DNA of 34,383 nt from an uncultured Lachnospiraceae bacterium (GCA_947179245.1 CAMXBD010000021.1:1-34383); one strand, 5' to 3'. Counted from the first letter of the stretch, positions 6,979 through 15,546 are shown. A program made the numbers and translations. The notes: generated by a model not told the origin, from the sequence alone.

Positions 6979-9006
6979 TCAACAAATCTCTGCACCGGCG
7001 GGCATAGGACGCTCCGGCGTCACAAGAGCCAGCTTTCCTTCCGCATCCTCGGCACATAACAGCATGCCTTCCGACATCATTCCGGCAATCTCTCTAGGCT
7101 GTAAATTGACAAGCACCATTACCTTCTTGCCTACCATTTCGTCAGCGCTGTAATGCTGTTTGATTCCGGACAGAATCTGTCTCACCTCGGAACCGACACG
7201 CACCTTGGAACATAACAGTTTCTTGGATTTAGGCACTTCCTTACACTCAATGATCTCACCTACTCTGAACTGACATTTATCAAACACATCATAAGTGATC
7301 GTATCCTTCGCCTCAATGTCAATCACATCCTCAGGCGCCTCCTGCTCTTTGCCTGTCTCCTCCGTAATGCCCGCTGCCGCCTTACGCTCCGCAAACATTG
7401 CGTCCACCTTCTCGATAATCTCCTTTAAATCCTGACGGGCAAAAAGTATCTCCGGCGTCTCGGTCACTTTATTATTTGCAGGATACAGGGAAGCTGCTCT
7501 TGCAATGTCCTGATTCTTAGCACACTCTTCCAGCACCGCAAAATCGACCAGTTCCGCCTTGATTTGTGAAGCGATCCTCGCCGCCGTGTCAGGCATATAG
7601 GGTTCTAAGAGAGAAGCCCCTGCCAGAATACCATTTAACAGATTATATAAAACAGTGGCGAGTCTGTCCTTCTTTGTCTCATCCTTGGCAAGCGCCCAAG
7701 GCATCGTCTCATCAATATATTTGTTGCATCGTTTGAACAGGACGAATATCTCTGTAATGGCGTCCGCCACACGCAGTTCATCCATTTTCTTCGTCACTTT
7801 GCCGTAAGTGTCTGCCACTACACGGAACAGATCAGAATCTACATCTTCCGCGCCCTCTTCTACTCCAATCTTCTTATTTTCCACCAGACCGCCAAAATAC
7901 TTATTGCTCATGGAAATGGTTCTGTTCACCAGATTACCGAGGGTATTGGCAAGATCGGAATTCATCCTCTCCACCATCAGATCCCATGTAATCACCCCGT
8001 CATTCTCAAAAGGCATCTCATGAAGCACGAAATAACGCACCGCATCCACCCCAAAGAAATTGATCAGATCATCTGCATAGATCACATTACCCTTGGACTT
8101 ACTCATCTTACCGTCACCTTGAAGCAGCCACGGATGCCCGAATACCTGTTTCGGCAGCGGTTCGCCAAGCGCCATCAGGAATATCGGCCAGTAAATCGTA
8201 TGGAAACGAATAATATCCTTGCCGATCAGATGAAGATCAGCCGGCCATAATTTCTTATATTGGTCGCTGCTCTCACCGTCAGTCTCATATCCAATACCCG
8301 TAATGTAGTTCGTCAGCGCATCCATCCACACATAGATTACATGATTATCATCAAAATCCACCGGAATGCCCCACTTATAGGAAGTTCTGGACACACACAG
8401 ATCCTGAAGACCCGGCAGAAGGAAATTGTTCATCATTTCATTCTTACGTGATACCGGCTGGATAAATTCCGGATGGGTATTGATGTGCTCAATCAGCTTG
8501 TCCGCATATTTGCTCATTTTAAAGAAATACGCTTCCTCTCTCGCCGCTTTCACCTCTCTGCCACAGTCCGGGCACTTGCCATCCACAAGCTGAGACTCAG
8601 TCCAGAAGGATTCGCAGGGCGTACAGTACATTCCCTCATAATATCCCTTATAGATATCCCCCTGATCATGCAGTCTCTTAAATATTTTCTGTACTTGTTT
8701 CTCATGGTAATCATCCGTCGTCCGGATAAATTTATCATAGGAGGTATTCAGGGAATCGCATATTCTGCGAATTTCACCCGCCACATTGTCCACAAACTGT
8801 TTCGGGGTGATCCCCTCCTCCTGTGCCTTCAGTTCGATCTTCTGTCCATGCTCGTCAGTTCCTGTCTGGAAAAAAACATCATATCCGTCTTTTCTCTTGA
8901 AACGCGCGATACTGTCCGCCAGTACAATCTCATAACTGTTCCCGATATGCGGAACACCTGAAGTATAAGCTATTGCTGTTGTAATATAATATTTCCCTTT
9001 ATTCAT
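6979..9006 (-). CDS. metG: Methionyl-tRNA synthetase
   Basis: Charges tRNA-Met with methionine, an essential step. The 675-residue protein has the class I HIGH motif as HIGN at 20-23, four zinc cysteines at about 128, 131, 145 and 148, the KMSKS loop at about 300-304, the anticodon-binding helical domain, and a C-terminal EMAP/Trbp tRNA-binding domain from about 575 (CQFRVGEI...). A GAGAGGAG ribosome binding site lies about 8 bases before the ATG. Only 60 bases separate it from the gene upstream, so there is no room for a T-box leader; that gap does contain a promoter-like TTGACA. Confidence 0.98.
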   Translation of the reverse strand: MNKGKYYITTAIAYTSGVPHIGNSYEIVLADSIARFKRKDGYDVFFQTGTDEHGQKIELKAQEEGITPKQFVDNVAGEIRRICDSLNTSYDKFIRTTDDYHEKQVQKIFKRLHDQGDIYKGYYEGMYCTPCESFWTESQLVDGKCPDCGREVKAAREEAYFFKMSKYADKLIEHINTHPEFIQPVSRKNEMMNNFLLPGLQDLCVSRTSYKWGIPVDFDDNHVIYVWMDALTNYITGIGYETDGESSDQYKKLWPADLHLIGKDIIRFHTIYWPIFLMALGEPLPKQVFGHPWLLQGDGKMSKSKGNVIYADDLINFFGVDAVRYFVLHEMPFENDGVITWDLMVERMNSDLANTLGNLVNRTISMSNKYFGGLVENKKIGVEEGAEDVDSDLFRVVADTYGKVTKKMDELRVADAITEIFVLFKRCNKYIDETMPWALAKDETKKDRLATVLYNLLNGILAGASLLEPYMPDTAARIASQIKAELVDFAVLEECAKNQDIARAASLYPANNKVTETPEILFARQDLKEIIEKVDAMFAERKAAAGITEETGKEQEAPEDVIDIEAKDTITYDVFDKCQFRVGEIIECKEVPKSKKLLCSKVRVGSEVRQILSGIKQHYSADEMVGKKVMVLVNLQPREIAGMMSEGMLLCAEDAEGKLALVTPERPMPAGAEIC

Positions 9007-9032
9007 GATAAGCTCCTCTCACATATACTGTT

Positions 9033-9061
9033 AGCCTATCATTAATAAAAATGGTTGTCAA
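9033..9061 (-). promoter_or_regulatory. Candidate metG promoter
   Basis: On the minus strand a perfect -35 TTGACA (9056-9061) is followed after 17 bp by TAGGCT (9033-9038), a weak -10. It lies in the 60-bp gap before metG. It would let the essential metG be transcribed independently of the secreted-protein genes upstream. Confidence 0.5.
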
Positions 9062-9066
9062 TTCCC

Positions 9067-10377
9067 CTAGCGCATCATCAATCCCGAAACTATCACTGCT
9101 GTCTCTGTCGTCCGCTTATCTATATCCGTGTTAGACACGTTTATACTGCACCGGTAAATTCCCGGCTCAAATACCACAAGATCGGAGCCTGTGCCCAGAA
9201 CATTTCCTTTATTATCAGTCCATATCAGTTTATCTCCTCCCTTCCAGATCAGCCTGCCGTATCCCTCTCGTCCTTCCAGCACTGCCTTGAGCCGTATCTG
9301 ATCTGACGGTCGTCCGACGCCTTCTGCCGCCCGCTCCGTATCTGACACTTGTCCCATATCCGACGCCTGTTCCACATCTTCCGCCTTGATCGTAAGTCTG
9401 GCATAGACCACGTTCTCCAATCCGCATGTTACATCATGTCTCCACTCTGCGCTGTATTCCACGTAGTCCTGACCACAGATGCCGGGCGAATCATATATTC
9501 CGCCATGATGGGAACAGGTATAATAACCGCCATGCCATTCGTTGTCCTCCGGATACCATATTGCCCCAAAATAATGAAGCGGTATATCACACTGCAGTAC
9601 ATTACTGATTGTGTCATAATGATTATAATAGCAGCCGGAAGTTCCCTCTGTCTGCTCCATATTCCCAATATGCACATGTCTGATTTCTATGCTTGATCCC
9701 CGTGCTCCATAGATCGGGCAAAGGTTATCCGGCACATCTCCCTGTCCGCCATCTTCAAGCCCCTTCCTGTACGCTTTGTCATTGTCCGCCCCGTTACCCA
9801 GAAGAAGTCTGCCATTCACCCATGCCGCCTTACCAACTGACAGATTATCCTCTATAGCAGCCTCATAAAAATCTGTCCGCTCTTCCACTCCTTCTATATG
9901 CAGAGCCGCCTCTGGGTTAAGAACGGATAATCCTGCCGGAACATTTTGTGATTCCTTTGCCGCCTGTGCCAATGCCGCCCAGCTAAGTCCTCCCAGATCA
10001 ATATCTTCCTGTCCGGCATCCGGATTCCTGTCACAAACATATTCTCCCGACTGCTGTCGGAATCTCGTGCCCACCCGGATTAAAGCCCGCGCCGCCGCAT
10101 CTTTTTTCTCTGAAATATATGCGTCGATCGTCCGCAGATCATCCCCGTCTATAACTGCATATTCATACTGCACCCTGCCGTTACTGCGGATACGTCCAGA
10201 TGTTCCACCCTTTGATAATATATATTCAGATTCATCTGTCGGTGCAGTCTGCTCTTCTTCCTGCGCCGCATAGACGACAATACCATGTGCCGTAGCTGTC
10301 AGCGCCGTAACCGTCAGTGCCAAAGCCGCCGTACCCGCCAATATGGCAAGTCTGTTTCCTCTGTTATTTCTTCTCAC
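9067..10377 (-). CDS. Secreted protein of unknown function with Cys/His/aromatic-rich module (paralogue of its upstream neighbour)
   Basis: A 436-residue exported protein. It has a basic N-terminus, a hydrophobic signal segment at about 9-35 ending near an A-x-A-like site, then a domain at about 60-210 that is clearly related to the next gene upstream. Both share a GRVQY/GVIRY start, a D-x-D-x-R/L segment, ALxxVGT, a Y...R-P stretch, ESQ-x-x-P-x-G and DNLSVGKAAWxxGxLLxGN. After that comes a module rich in Cys, His and aromatics (IRHVHIG, SGCYYNHYD, YYTCSHHGG) and a C-terminal beta-rich part resembling an Ig-like fold (VFEPGIYRCSINV). The start is a GTG inside the end of the upstream gene, a 14-base overlap that implies translational coupling. 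Similar Cys/His modules are common in Lachnospiraceae surface proteins, but no function is known to me. Confidence 0.8.
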   Translation of the reverse strand: MRRNNRGNRLAILAGTAALALTVTALTATAHGIVVYAAQEEEQTAPTDESEYILSKGGTSGRIRSNGRVQYEYAVIDGDDLRTIDAYISEKKDAAARALIRVGTRFRQQSGEYVCDRNPDAGQEDIDLGGLSWAALAQAAKESQNVPAGLSVLNPEAALHIEGVEERTDFYEAAIEDNLSVGKAAWVNGRLLLGNGADNDKAYRKGLEDGGQGDVPDNLCPIYGARGSSIEIRHVHIGNMEQTEGTSGCYYNHYDTISNVLQCDIPLHYFGAIWYPEDNEWHGGYYTCSHHGGIYDSPGICGQDYVEYSAEWRHDVTCGLENVVYARLTIKAEDVEQASDMGQVSDTERAAEGVGRPSDQIRLKAVLEGREGYGRLIWKGGDKLIWTDNKGNVLGTGSDLVVFEPGIYRCSINVSNTDIDKRTTETAVIVSGLMMR

Positions 10378-10960
10378 GATACCCTATCCACCTGCCTTCC
10401 TCATTATATATCGCTTCGTAATTCCTGCATCCGCTGCCCTCAAGCCAGCCCCGTATGTAATGTTCTGTCAGATCACGGTTATTTCCCCGAAGCAGACTGC
10501 CGTCGGACCATGCAGACCTTCCCAGCGTCAGATTGTCGGAATTTGCCAGCACATATGTTCCCTCGTATCCACCCGGAAGCATCTGGGACTCCTCCAACGC
10601 CCGAATCAGTAAATCAAAGTCCGCCTCCCGCATTTCATCCGCCGTACTTATTTCCCACGCCGAAGTCTCCGTCTGCGGGTCTCTCGTATAAGAGTAACCC
10701 GCATCGCCTTTGATTAGTTTCGTTCCCACGCCGCTAAGCGCTCCGGACAATCCCCTCTTGCCCTCAGCGGCATATTGAAAAAGCCTGTCTATATCTCCCG
10801 CGTCTAATATAACCTGCTGTCCGCCAGCATCCTGATAGCGTATCACGCCTCTGCTGTGAAACTGCCCCGGATTATCGGCCGCCGAAGCATTCGTCTTCGC
10901 CCATGGCAGCGCTATGCACGCTATAGCGGCGCACAGTACAACTAATACTTTCCTGTTCAT
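10364..10960 (-). CDS. Secreted protein of unknown function, shorter paralogue of the downstream gene
   Basis: A 198-residue exported protein with a signal peptide (MNRKVLVVLCAAIACIALPW..., cleavage likely near NASAAD). Residues about 30-180 align along their whole length with residues about 60-215 of the next gene: GVIRY, DAGDIDRLF, ALSGVGTKL, ESQMLPGG and DNLTLGRSAWSDGSLLRGN are shared landmarks. It lacks the Cys/His module and the C-terminal beta domain. The start is set by a GGGAGGA ribosome binding site before two adjacent ATGs; the second, at 10960, has the better spacing. It lies 85 bases after the coiled-coil gene and overlaps the next gene by 14 bases. Confidence 0.8.
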   Translation of the reverse strand: MNRKVLVVLCAAIACIALPWAKTNASAADNPGQFHSRGVIRYQDAGGQQVILDAGDIDRLFQYAAEGKRGLSGALSGVGTKLIKGDAGYSYTRDPQTETSAWEISTADEMREADFDLLIRALEESQMLPGGYEGTYVLANSDNLTLGRSAWSDGSLLRGNNRDLTEHYIRGWLEGSGCRNYEAIYNEEGRWIGYREKK

Positions 10961-11045
10961 CATTATCCTCCCGTTTTCATCTATGTTATGCTTTATCTTC
11001 CTGCACAATTGCTTATCTGCTTCACACTTTCACTTCCGCTTGCCG

Positions 11046-11873
11046 TCACTCTTCATAAGGTTCCAGATAGAGCGTATTCTCGCCCGCATCGTAACGGTAT
11101 CTGAGTGTCTGCAGCACCAGCTTGCCGATGCGGTTCTCCACCGATTCGATCTGTCCGAGAAGCGTATCAAACTGATTGTTCACTTCCGTCATATTCTGAT
11201 TTAATACGTTCTGCAGAGTCTGCTCCATCTCACCTATACTTGCCCACAGCTTATCGTCTTCCTTCTCCAGCTCAGCAATTCTGCCATACAGATTCGTTAT
11301 ATCAGTCTCAACCTGTGTCATATCGCCCCGAATCTCCAAAATCTGCTCCTGAATCATTGGAATCTTCTCCCGATCCACGATCTGTACGATATCGGTGAGA
11401 TCATACAGCTTCATCTGCGTCTCTTTCAAATTATGCACGATTGTACTGACTTCCGTATGGAGTGTCCCGATCTGTTCCCGCAGTTCGTCGTCTCCATCCT
11501 GATATTGTTCAATCGTCTCCGACAGGTTCTGTTCCACCTGCGTCATGGCATTAAGCAGTTCTTCCACCTGTTTACTCAGATACTCTATACTCTCCAGATA
11601 CTCTTCTCCTGCGTTCTCCTGTTCGTCACTTGACGACATATATTCCGCCGCCTCTTCCTCATAGGTTACCGTCTCTAACACCTGCGTTGCTTCTTCATAT
11701 TGCTTCTGTGCACGCTCCCCGACAATATGCCTCCACAGGACAAGAAGCAGAATCACAATGACTACAACCGCAACTGCCCCAATGATCACAATCGCCAGCC
11801 GATCCTCCCGTCTTTCCGGGTCATTCCTCCTTTCGTTTAAATAATCTGACACTTTTGTCATAAATTCTCTCAT
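11046..11873 (-). CDS. Single-pass membrane protein with long coiled coil, unknown function
   Basis: A 275-residue protein with a short basic cytoplasmic N-terminus (about 1-25), one strong membrane segment at about 27-47 (LAIVIIGAVAVVVIVILLLV), then an extracytoplasmic part dominated by heptad-like coiled coil from about 55 to 255. A short C-terminal tail (RYRYDAGENTLYLEPYEE) ends it. It is the first gene of a three-gene set with the two paralogous secreted proteins, so it may anchor or scaffold them at the cell surface. That role is inferred from topology and position. The ATG at 11873 has an AGGT motif a few bases upstream. Confidence 0.78.
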   Translation of the reverse strand: MREFMTKVSDYLNERRNDPERREDRLAIVIIGAVAVVVIVILLLVLWRHIVGERAQKQYEEATQVLETVTYEEEAAEYMSSSDEQENAGEEYLESIEYLSKQVEELLNAMTQVEQNLSETIEQYQDGDDELREQIGTLHTEVSTIVHNLKETQMKLYDLTDIVQIVDREKIPMIQEQILEIRGDMTQVETDITNLYGRIAELEKEDDKLWASIGEMEQTLQNVLNQNMTEVNNQFDTLLGQIESVENRIGKLVLQTLRYRYDAGENTLYLEPYEE

Positions 11874-12163
11874 AAAATACCTGCTGTCCTCTCTTTCTGT
11901 TTACTTCTGTTCTTACTCTTTCTCTTACTTTTTACACTTACCCTTTCTGTAAGCATCTTCGCTGTGCATTATTTTTTAATAACCTTTACTTATAAGCCTT
12001 ATAAATTTCAATGTTTGGAAATCAACGGCGATCCGCCATAGAACCATGCTATTAGATGCACGGAATAAAGTATACTTTAAGATGAATCCAAAGATTGTAT
12101 AGTTAAGATACCAAAATCTGTTTTATTTTACAATATCGGAATATTGCACAAACTTTTCCATAG
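11874..12163. other. Long leader/intergenic region of the secreted-protein cassette
   Basis: No gene is visible between the coiled-coil gene and the map terminator. Structured elements are present. GGCG-ATC-CGCC lies at 12027-12037. A second hairpin at 12044-12063 pairs better as minus-strand RNA (CCGTGC with GCATGG). There is a perfect palindrome AAAGTATACTTT (12067-12078) and another, CAATAT-CGGA-ATATTG (12131-12146). The motif TTGTATAGTT occurs at 12095-12104. Together these suggest a promoter and a structured 5' leader for the cassette, but no known riboswitch class is recognised. Confidence 0.4.
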
Positions 12164-12204
12164 AAAAAAGCCAAAGCGCACCTCAATACCCGATGTACTC
12201 TGGC
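12164..12204 (-). terminator. Rho-independent terminator downstream of map
   Basis: On the minus strand a GCCAGAG...CTTTGGC stem (7 bp with one G-U pair, long loop) is followed by six T residues (A-run 12164-12169). It starts about 30 bases after the map stop codon and ends the GH9-map transcript. Confidence 0.65.
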
Positions 12205-12234
12205 TCCAAACCGCACAAACGAAATTCCGTCCAT

Positions 12235-13107
12235 TCAATATGTCAGTATTTCATAACCATCTTCCGTCACTGCCAGCGTCACTTCCCACTGGGCGGAAGG
12301 TTTTCCGTCGTCAGTGTAGACCGTCCAGCCGTCTTTATCATCGATATAGATATCGGCTTTACCCATATTCACCATCGGCTCTATAGTGAATACCATGCCC
12401 GGCACCATAAGCATCTCCGTACCCTTGGTCGTCACATAGCTGACAAAAGGCTCCTCGTGGAATTCCAGTCCCACGCCGTGGCCACCGATCTCACGCACAA
12501 TGGAATAGCCGTTCGCCTTGGCGTGATCGTTGATCGCCTGCGCCATATCTCCAAGAAAGTTCCATGGCTTTACCTGCTCCAAGCCCACGTCGATGCACTC
12601 TTTTGCCACACGCACCAGCTTCTGCGTCTCAAGGTCCACATTTCCTAACATGAACATGCGCGAGGAATCCGAGAAATATCCTTTATAGATCGTGGACACA
12701 TCCACATTCACAATATCACCGTCCTGAAGCAGACGCTCCTCGCACGGAATTCCGTGACACACCACTTCGTTGATGGAAGTGCAGACACTCTTGGGAAATC
12801 CCTCATATCCTAAAGGCGCGGCTATGCCGCCCATCTCCTTGGTCATATCACTCACCAGTCTGTCGATTTCCTCCGTACTCATGCCGATGTGAATCTGCTT
12901 CTCTATCTCATCCAAAATCGCAATATTTAGTTTGCTGCTCTCTCTGATTCCCTCAATCTGCTCCGGAGTCTTTATTATGTCATGGCTCGGTACAATATGG
13001 CCTTGAAGAGCATAATGCTCGATTTTCTCATCAAAAGCCATATGACACGCCTTATATTTTCTGCCGCTGCCGCACCAGCAATGATCGTTTCTTCCGAGTT
13101 TCTTCAT
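12235..13107 (-). CDS. map: Type I methionine aminopeptidase with N-terminal SEC-C zinc motif
   Basis: Removes the initiator methionine from nascent proteins. The 290-residue protein starts with a SEC-C zinc motif (CWCGSGRKYKACH at about 10-22), an extension found in some Firmicutes and other bacterial enzymes. The catalytic domain follows, with the five expected metal ligands at about Asp136, Asp147, His210, Glu243 and Glu275, and a substrate-binding His at about 217. A GGAAGG ribosome binding site precedes the ATG. It lies 45 bases downstream of the GH9 gene on the same strand, and a terminator follows it. Confidence 0.96.
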   Translation of the reverse strand: MKKLGRNDHCWCGSGRKYKACHMAFDEKIEHYALQGHIVPSHDIIKTPEQIEGIRESSKLNIAILDEIEKQIHIGMSTEEIDRLVSDMTKEMGGIAAPLGYEGFPKSVCTSINEVVCHGIPCEERLLQDGDIVNVDVSTIYKGYFSDSSRMFMLGNVDLETQKLVRVAKECIDVGLEQVKPWNFLGDMAQAINDHAKANGYSIVREIGGHGVGLEFHEEPFVSYVTTKGTEMLMVPGMVFTIEPMVNMGKADIYIDDKDGWTVYTDDGKPSAQWEVTLAVTEDGYEILTY

Positions 13108-13152
13108 AATATCTGCCTTCCAGTCTTTCCATTCTTCTTTTGATTACTATTA

Positions 13153-14817
13153 TTACTTCTGATTAAAATACGCCGTCACGAACACCGCCGGAGTATTCCA
13201 GTAAATCGTAATCTCATTGAGAGAGTAACATGCCGCATGATCCACATAGCACTTCATGGGCGGCGTACCTGCCGGAATCTGTTTCATTCCCACCTCATCA
13301 CAGGGCGTCTTAAACGGTCCGCCGCTGACCCAGCCCGGCATGGGAAGCTCAATGCCGTCACACTCTGTCGGGCGGTTGTGCGGGTGCATATAAGCATGTT
13401 CACCGTGTCCTGTCACATAACTGTAGTCCACCGCGTTCGTCCCCAGCAAATAGTTCATCTGCGCCAGAGCGGTCTGCTCGTAAATCTCGTTCTGCCCCGT
13501 GAGCAGAGCTGCCAGCACCAGCAGCATACCACGGTTTAACACTACCATATTACTGCCCCATACATAATCTTCCGGCTCCATCGCCACACCGTACCCGGAC
13601 TTCTGCGACACTGCCACCAGTCTGTCCGCCTCCGCAATCACAGCTCTGCGCAGATTCTCAGCGCTGTCCGCAGAAGCTTTGTGTGATGCATCCGTCAGAA
13701 TCGCCAATGCCGCAAAACCCGATACATCCGTCCAGCCGAAATCCGTCTTCGTCAGATTTTCTTCAAGCAATGCATCCAGCCGCTCCTGATACTTCTTCTC
13801 GCCCGTAGTGACAAGCATCTCTGCCGCCGCCCACAGTCTTTCGTCAAGGTCACATGTGTCGTCATATTCTCCTGTATTACAGCTCTCCGGATTCTTGAAT
13901 CCCACATATTCCGGATGTTTTTCCAGCCATCCGTATGCTCTGTGTGCCGCATCAGACAGCCTGTCGGCAAAAGCTTCGTCGAATTTCCTGTAAACTCTGG
14001 ACGCCAATGCCATGGACGCCGCATAGTCCGCCGTCGCCATCGACGAAACAGGGAAAAGATAAAACTGCGCCAGATCCTCCTGCGGCATAATAAAATCTGC
14101 ATGACGTTCCGACGTCAGCTTGTGATAGGCGCCGCCTTCCTCATCCTGCATCTTAAGCATCCATTCCAGTTCATAACGGCACTCGTTTAATACGTCGGGC
14201 ATTCCGTTACCGGACTCCGGTATCGTAAGGCTCTCCTTGAAACTGTCCGGGAAAAGATCATACGCATAAAGCAGATGCGCCACTGCCACTGCCGCCGGAG
14301 AGATATATCTTCCATAGTCTCCAGCATCATGCCAGCCGCCTTTTACTTCTTTCACCACGCTTCGGTCTTCCCACAGAACTGCGTCTCCCATATGACAGCA
14401 CGGATGCGTGTAGACCCCCGCATATGCTTTCTCCAGCTCACATCCACAGCGCTGATAGTATAACGCCTTGGTCATATCCCGCTGTAATTCACGATAAACG
14501 TCCTCCCCAATCCGGAATCGATGCGAAACCGCCCCTGAATCGTTTCGCACATAATAAACGCCCGCCTTCTTAATATCGCTAAAATCCGCCGCATACACAT
14601 GATCACCGGAAGCCTCATCTACGCCCAAATCCCGCGCTTCGCCTTCCATCACCGGCTGAGCCGACGTGCCGCCTGCTGTGCCCGCCTCACCGTCAGCCAT
14701 TCTGTCCATTTCGCCACTATCCGGCACTCTCATTATCTGATAATGCCCTCCCTCGGTCATTACTGCTGTCTTCCTGCTATGCGGAAGATATCCTGTCTGA
14801 TTACAATAAATCGCCAT
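13153..14817 (-). CDS. Glycoside hydrolase family 9 with CelD_N domain, intracellular
   Basis: A 554-residue GH9 enzyme expected to act on beta-glucan-type oligosaccharides such as cellodextrins. An N-terminal Ig-like CelD_N domain (about 1-105) precedes the (alpha/alpha)6 barrel. Active-site motifs are intact: WHDAGDYG at about 162-169 with the two Asp residues, the His/Arg motif HPHNRP at about 478-483, and the acid Glu at about 535 in NEITIYWN. There is no signal peptide, so the enzyme is probably cytosolic, like cell-associated GH9 cellodextrinases. The CelD_N domain holds a Gly/Ala/Glu-rich insert at about 35-70. The ATG at 14817 is chosen because an AAGGGG site lies 7 bases upstream; a second ATG at 14823 is too close. 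No transporter adjoins it. Confidence 0.9.
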   Translation of the reverse strand: MAIYCNQTGYLPHSRKTAVMTEGGHYQIMRVPDSGEMDRMADGEAGTAGGTSAQPVMEGEARDLGVDEASGDHVYAADFSDIKKAGVYYVRNDSGAVSHRFRIGEDVYRELQRDMTKALYYQRCGCELEKAYAGVYTHPCCHMGDAVLWEDRSVVKEVKGGWHDAGDYGRYISPAAVAVAHLLYAYDLFPDSFKESLTIPESGNGMPDVLNECRYELEWMLKMQDEEGGAYHKLTSERHADFIMPQEDLAQFYLFPVSSMATADYAASMALASRVYRKFDEAFADRLSDAAHRAYGWLEKHPEYVGFKNPESCNTGEYDDTCDLDERLWAAAEMLVTTGEKKYQERLDALLEENLTKTDFGWTDVSGFAALAILTDASHKASADSAENLRRAVIAEADRLVAVSQKSGYGVAMEPEDYVWGSNMVVLNRGMLLVLAALLTGQNEIYEQTALAQMNYLLGTNAVDYSYVTGHGEHAYMHPHNRPTECDGIELPMPGWVSGGPFKTPCDEVGMKQIPAGTPPMKCYVDHAACYSLNEITIYWNTPAVFVTAYFNQK

Positions 14818-14924
14818 CTCCATACCCCTTGTTATTTTTCTACACAGATTCTGCCTGTGATTCACTTTATTTCTTCATTCTAATACATAGTACTCCATGC
14901 CCGGACTCTTTTCAAGTTCTATAG

Positions 14925-14958
14925 ATTTAACGTTCCATGAAATATTTTGTCAAAATAT
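14925..14958 (-). promoter_or_regulatory. Candidate GH9 promoter with palindrome over the -35 box
   Basis: On the minus strand a perfect -35 TTGACA (14948-14953) is followed after 17 bp by TTAAAT (14925-14930). The -35 box lies inside a perfect 8-1-8 palindrome, ATATTTTG-T-CAAAATAT (14942-14958), which could be an operator. The divergent XRE regulator is the obvious candidate to bind it, but that is inference. Confidence 0.5.
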
Positions 14959-15104
14959 CTGCTTTTTTATTTGTATAGTTTAATTTCATTCCTTTTATTC
15001 CAAATTTATCCTAGAATCATGAATGAGGCTACAATATAACTATACAGACCAAGCGATACTATATCACACTGTCAAACCATCACAAATGAATATTGGAGAA
15101 AAAT

Positions 15105-15464
15105 ATGGAATTTGGAGAATTACTAGCAACCCTGCGCAAAGAAAGAGGTGTGTTGCAAAAAGAAGTGGCGACTTACCTGAACGTGACTGTGGCAACCATC
15201 TCCAATTATGAAAAAGGTGTTCACTCACCCGACCTCGACACTTTAATCCTTCTAGCGGATTTCTTTGACGTCTCAACGGATTATTTGTTACGTCGAACTA
15301 ACTACAAATCAAGTATAAATGTATTGAACAGACGTCTCACGCCAGACTATACCGTGTGCGACCTGTTGAATACGATCGTAGAACTTGACCCGCGCAGTAC
15401 ACAGGCGTTACTGGACTACTATGATCTGTTACTGCTGCGCAATTCCATGAAGCGCGTAAAATAA
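15105..15464 (+). CDS. XRE-family helix-turn-helix transcriptional regulator
   Basis: A 119-residue DNA-binding protein. An HTH_3 domain occupies about residues 3-57 (LLATLRKERGVLQKEVATYL, VTVATISNYEKG, PDLDTLILLADFFDVSTDYLL), matching the SinR/Xre fold. A short helical C-terminal part probably mediates dimerisation. The ATG at 15105 has a GGAG site upstream; the in-frame TTG at 15093 overlaps that site and is not the start. It diverges from the GH9 gene across about 290 bp that contain the GH9 promoter palindrome and two oppositely oriented TGTATAGTT motifs, so it may regulate itself and the GH9 gene. Its ligand is unknown. Confidence 0.88.
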   Translation: MEFGELLATLRKERGVLQKEVATYLNVTVATISNYEKGVHSPDLDTLILLADFFDVSTDYLLRRTNYKSSINVLNRRLTPDYTVCDLLNTIVELDPRSTQALLDYYDLLLLRNSMKRVK

Positions 15465-15499
15465 AAGTGAATTGCCTTTCCTATCTACATAGAGCACAC

Positions 15500-15546
15500 A
15501 CAAAGAAGGGGCATCAAGAACCATCGGTTCTGATACCCCTGTTTAA
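15500..15546. terminator. Bidirectional terminator between the XRE gene and the blaR1-type gene
   Basis: A long hairpin (arms 15508-15522 and 15526-15539, GGGGCATCAAGAACC with GGTTCTGATACCCC, one bulge) lies between two convergent genes. It is followed by TGTTTAAT on the plus strand and TTCTTTGTG on the minus strand, so it probably ends transcription from both sides. Confidence 0.7.

Noticed and set aside
9007-9066. T-box or other leader riboswitch before metG
   Set aside because: Only 60 bases are available, far too short for a T-box.
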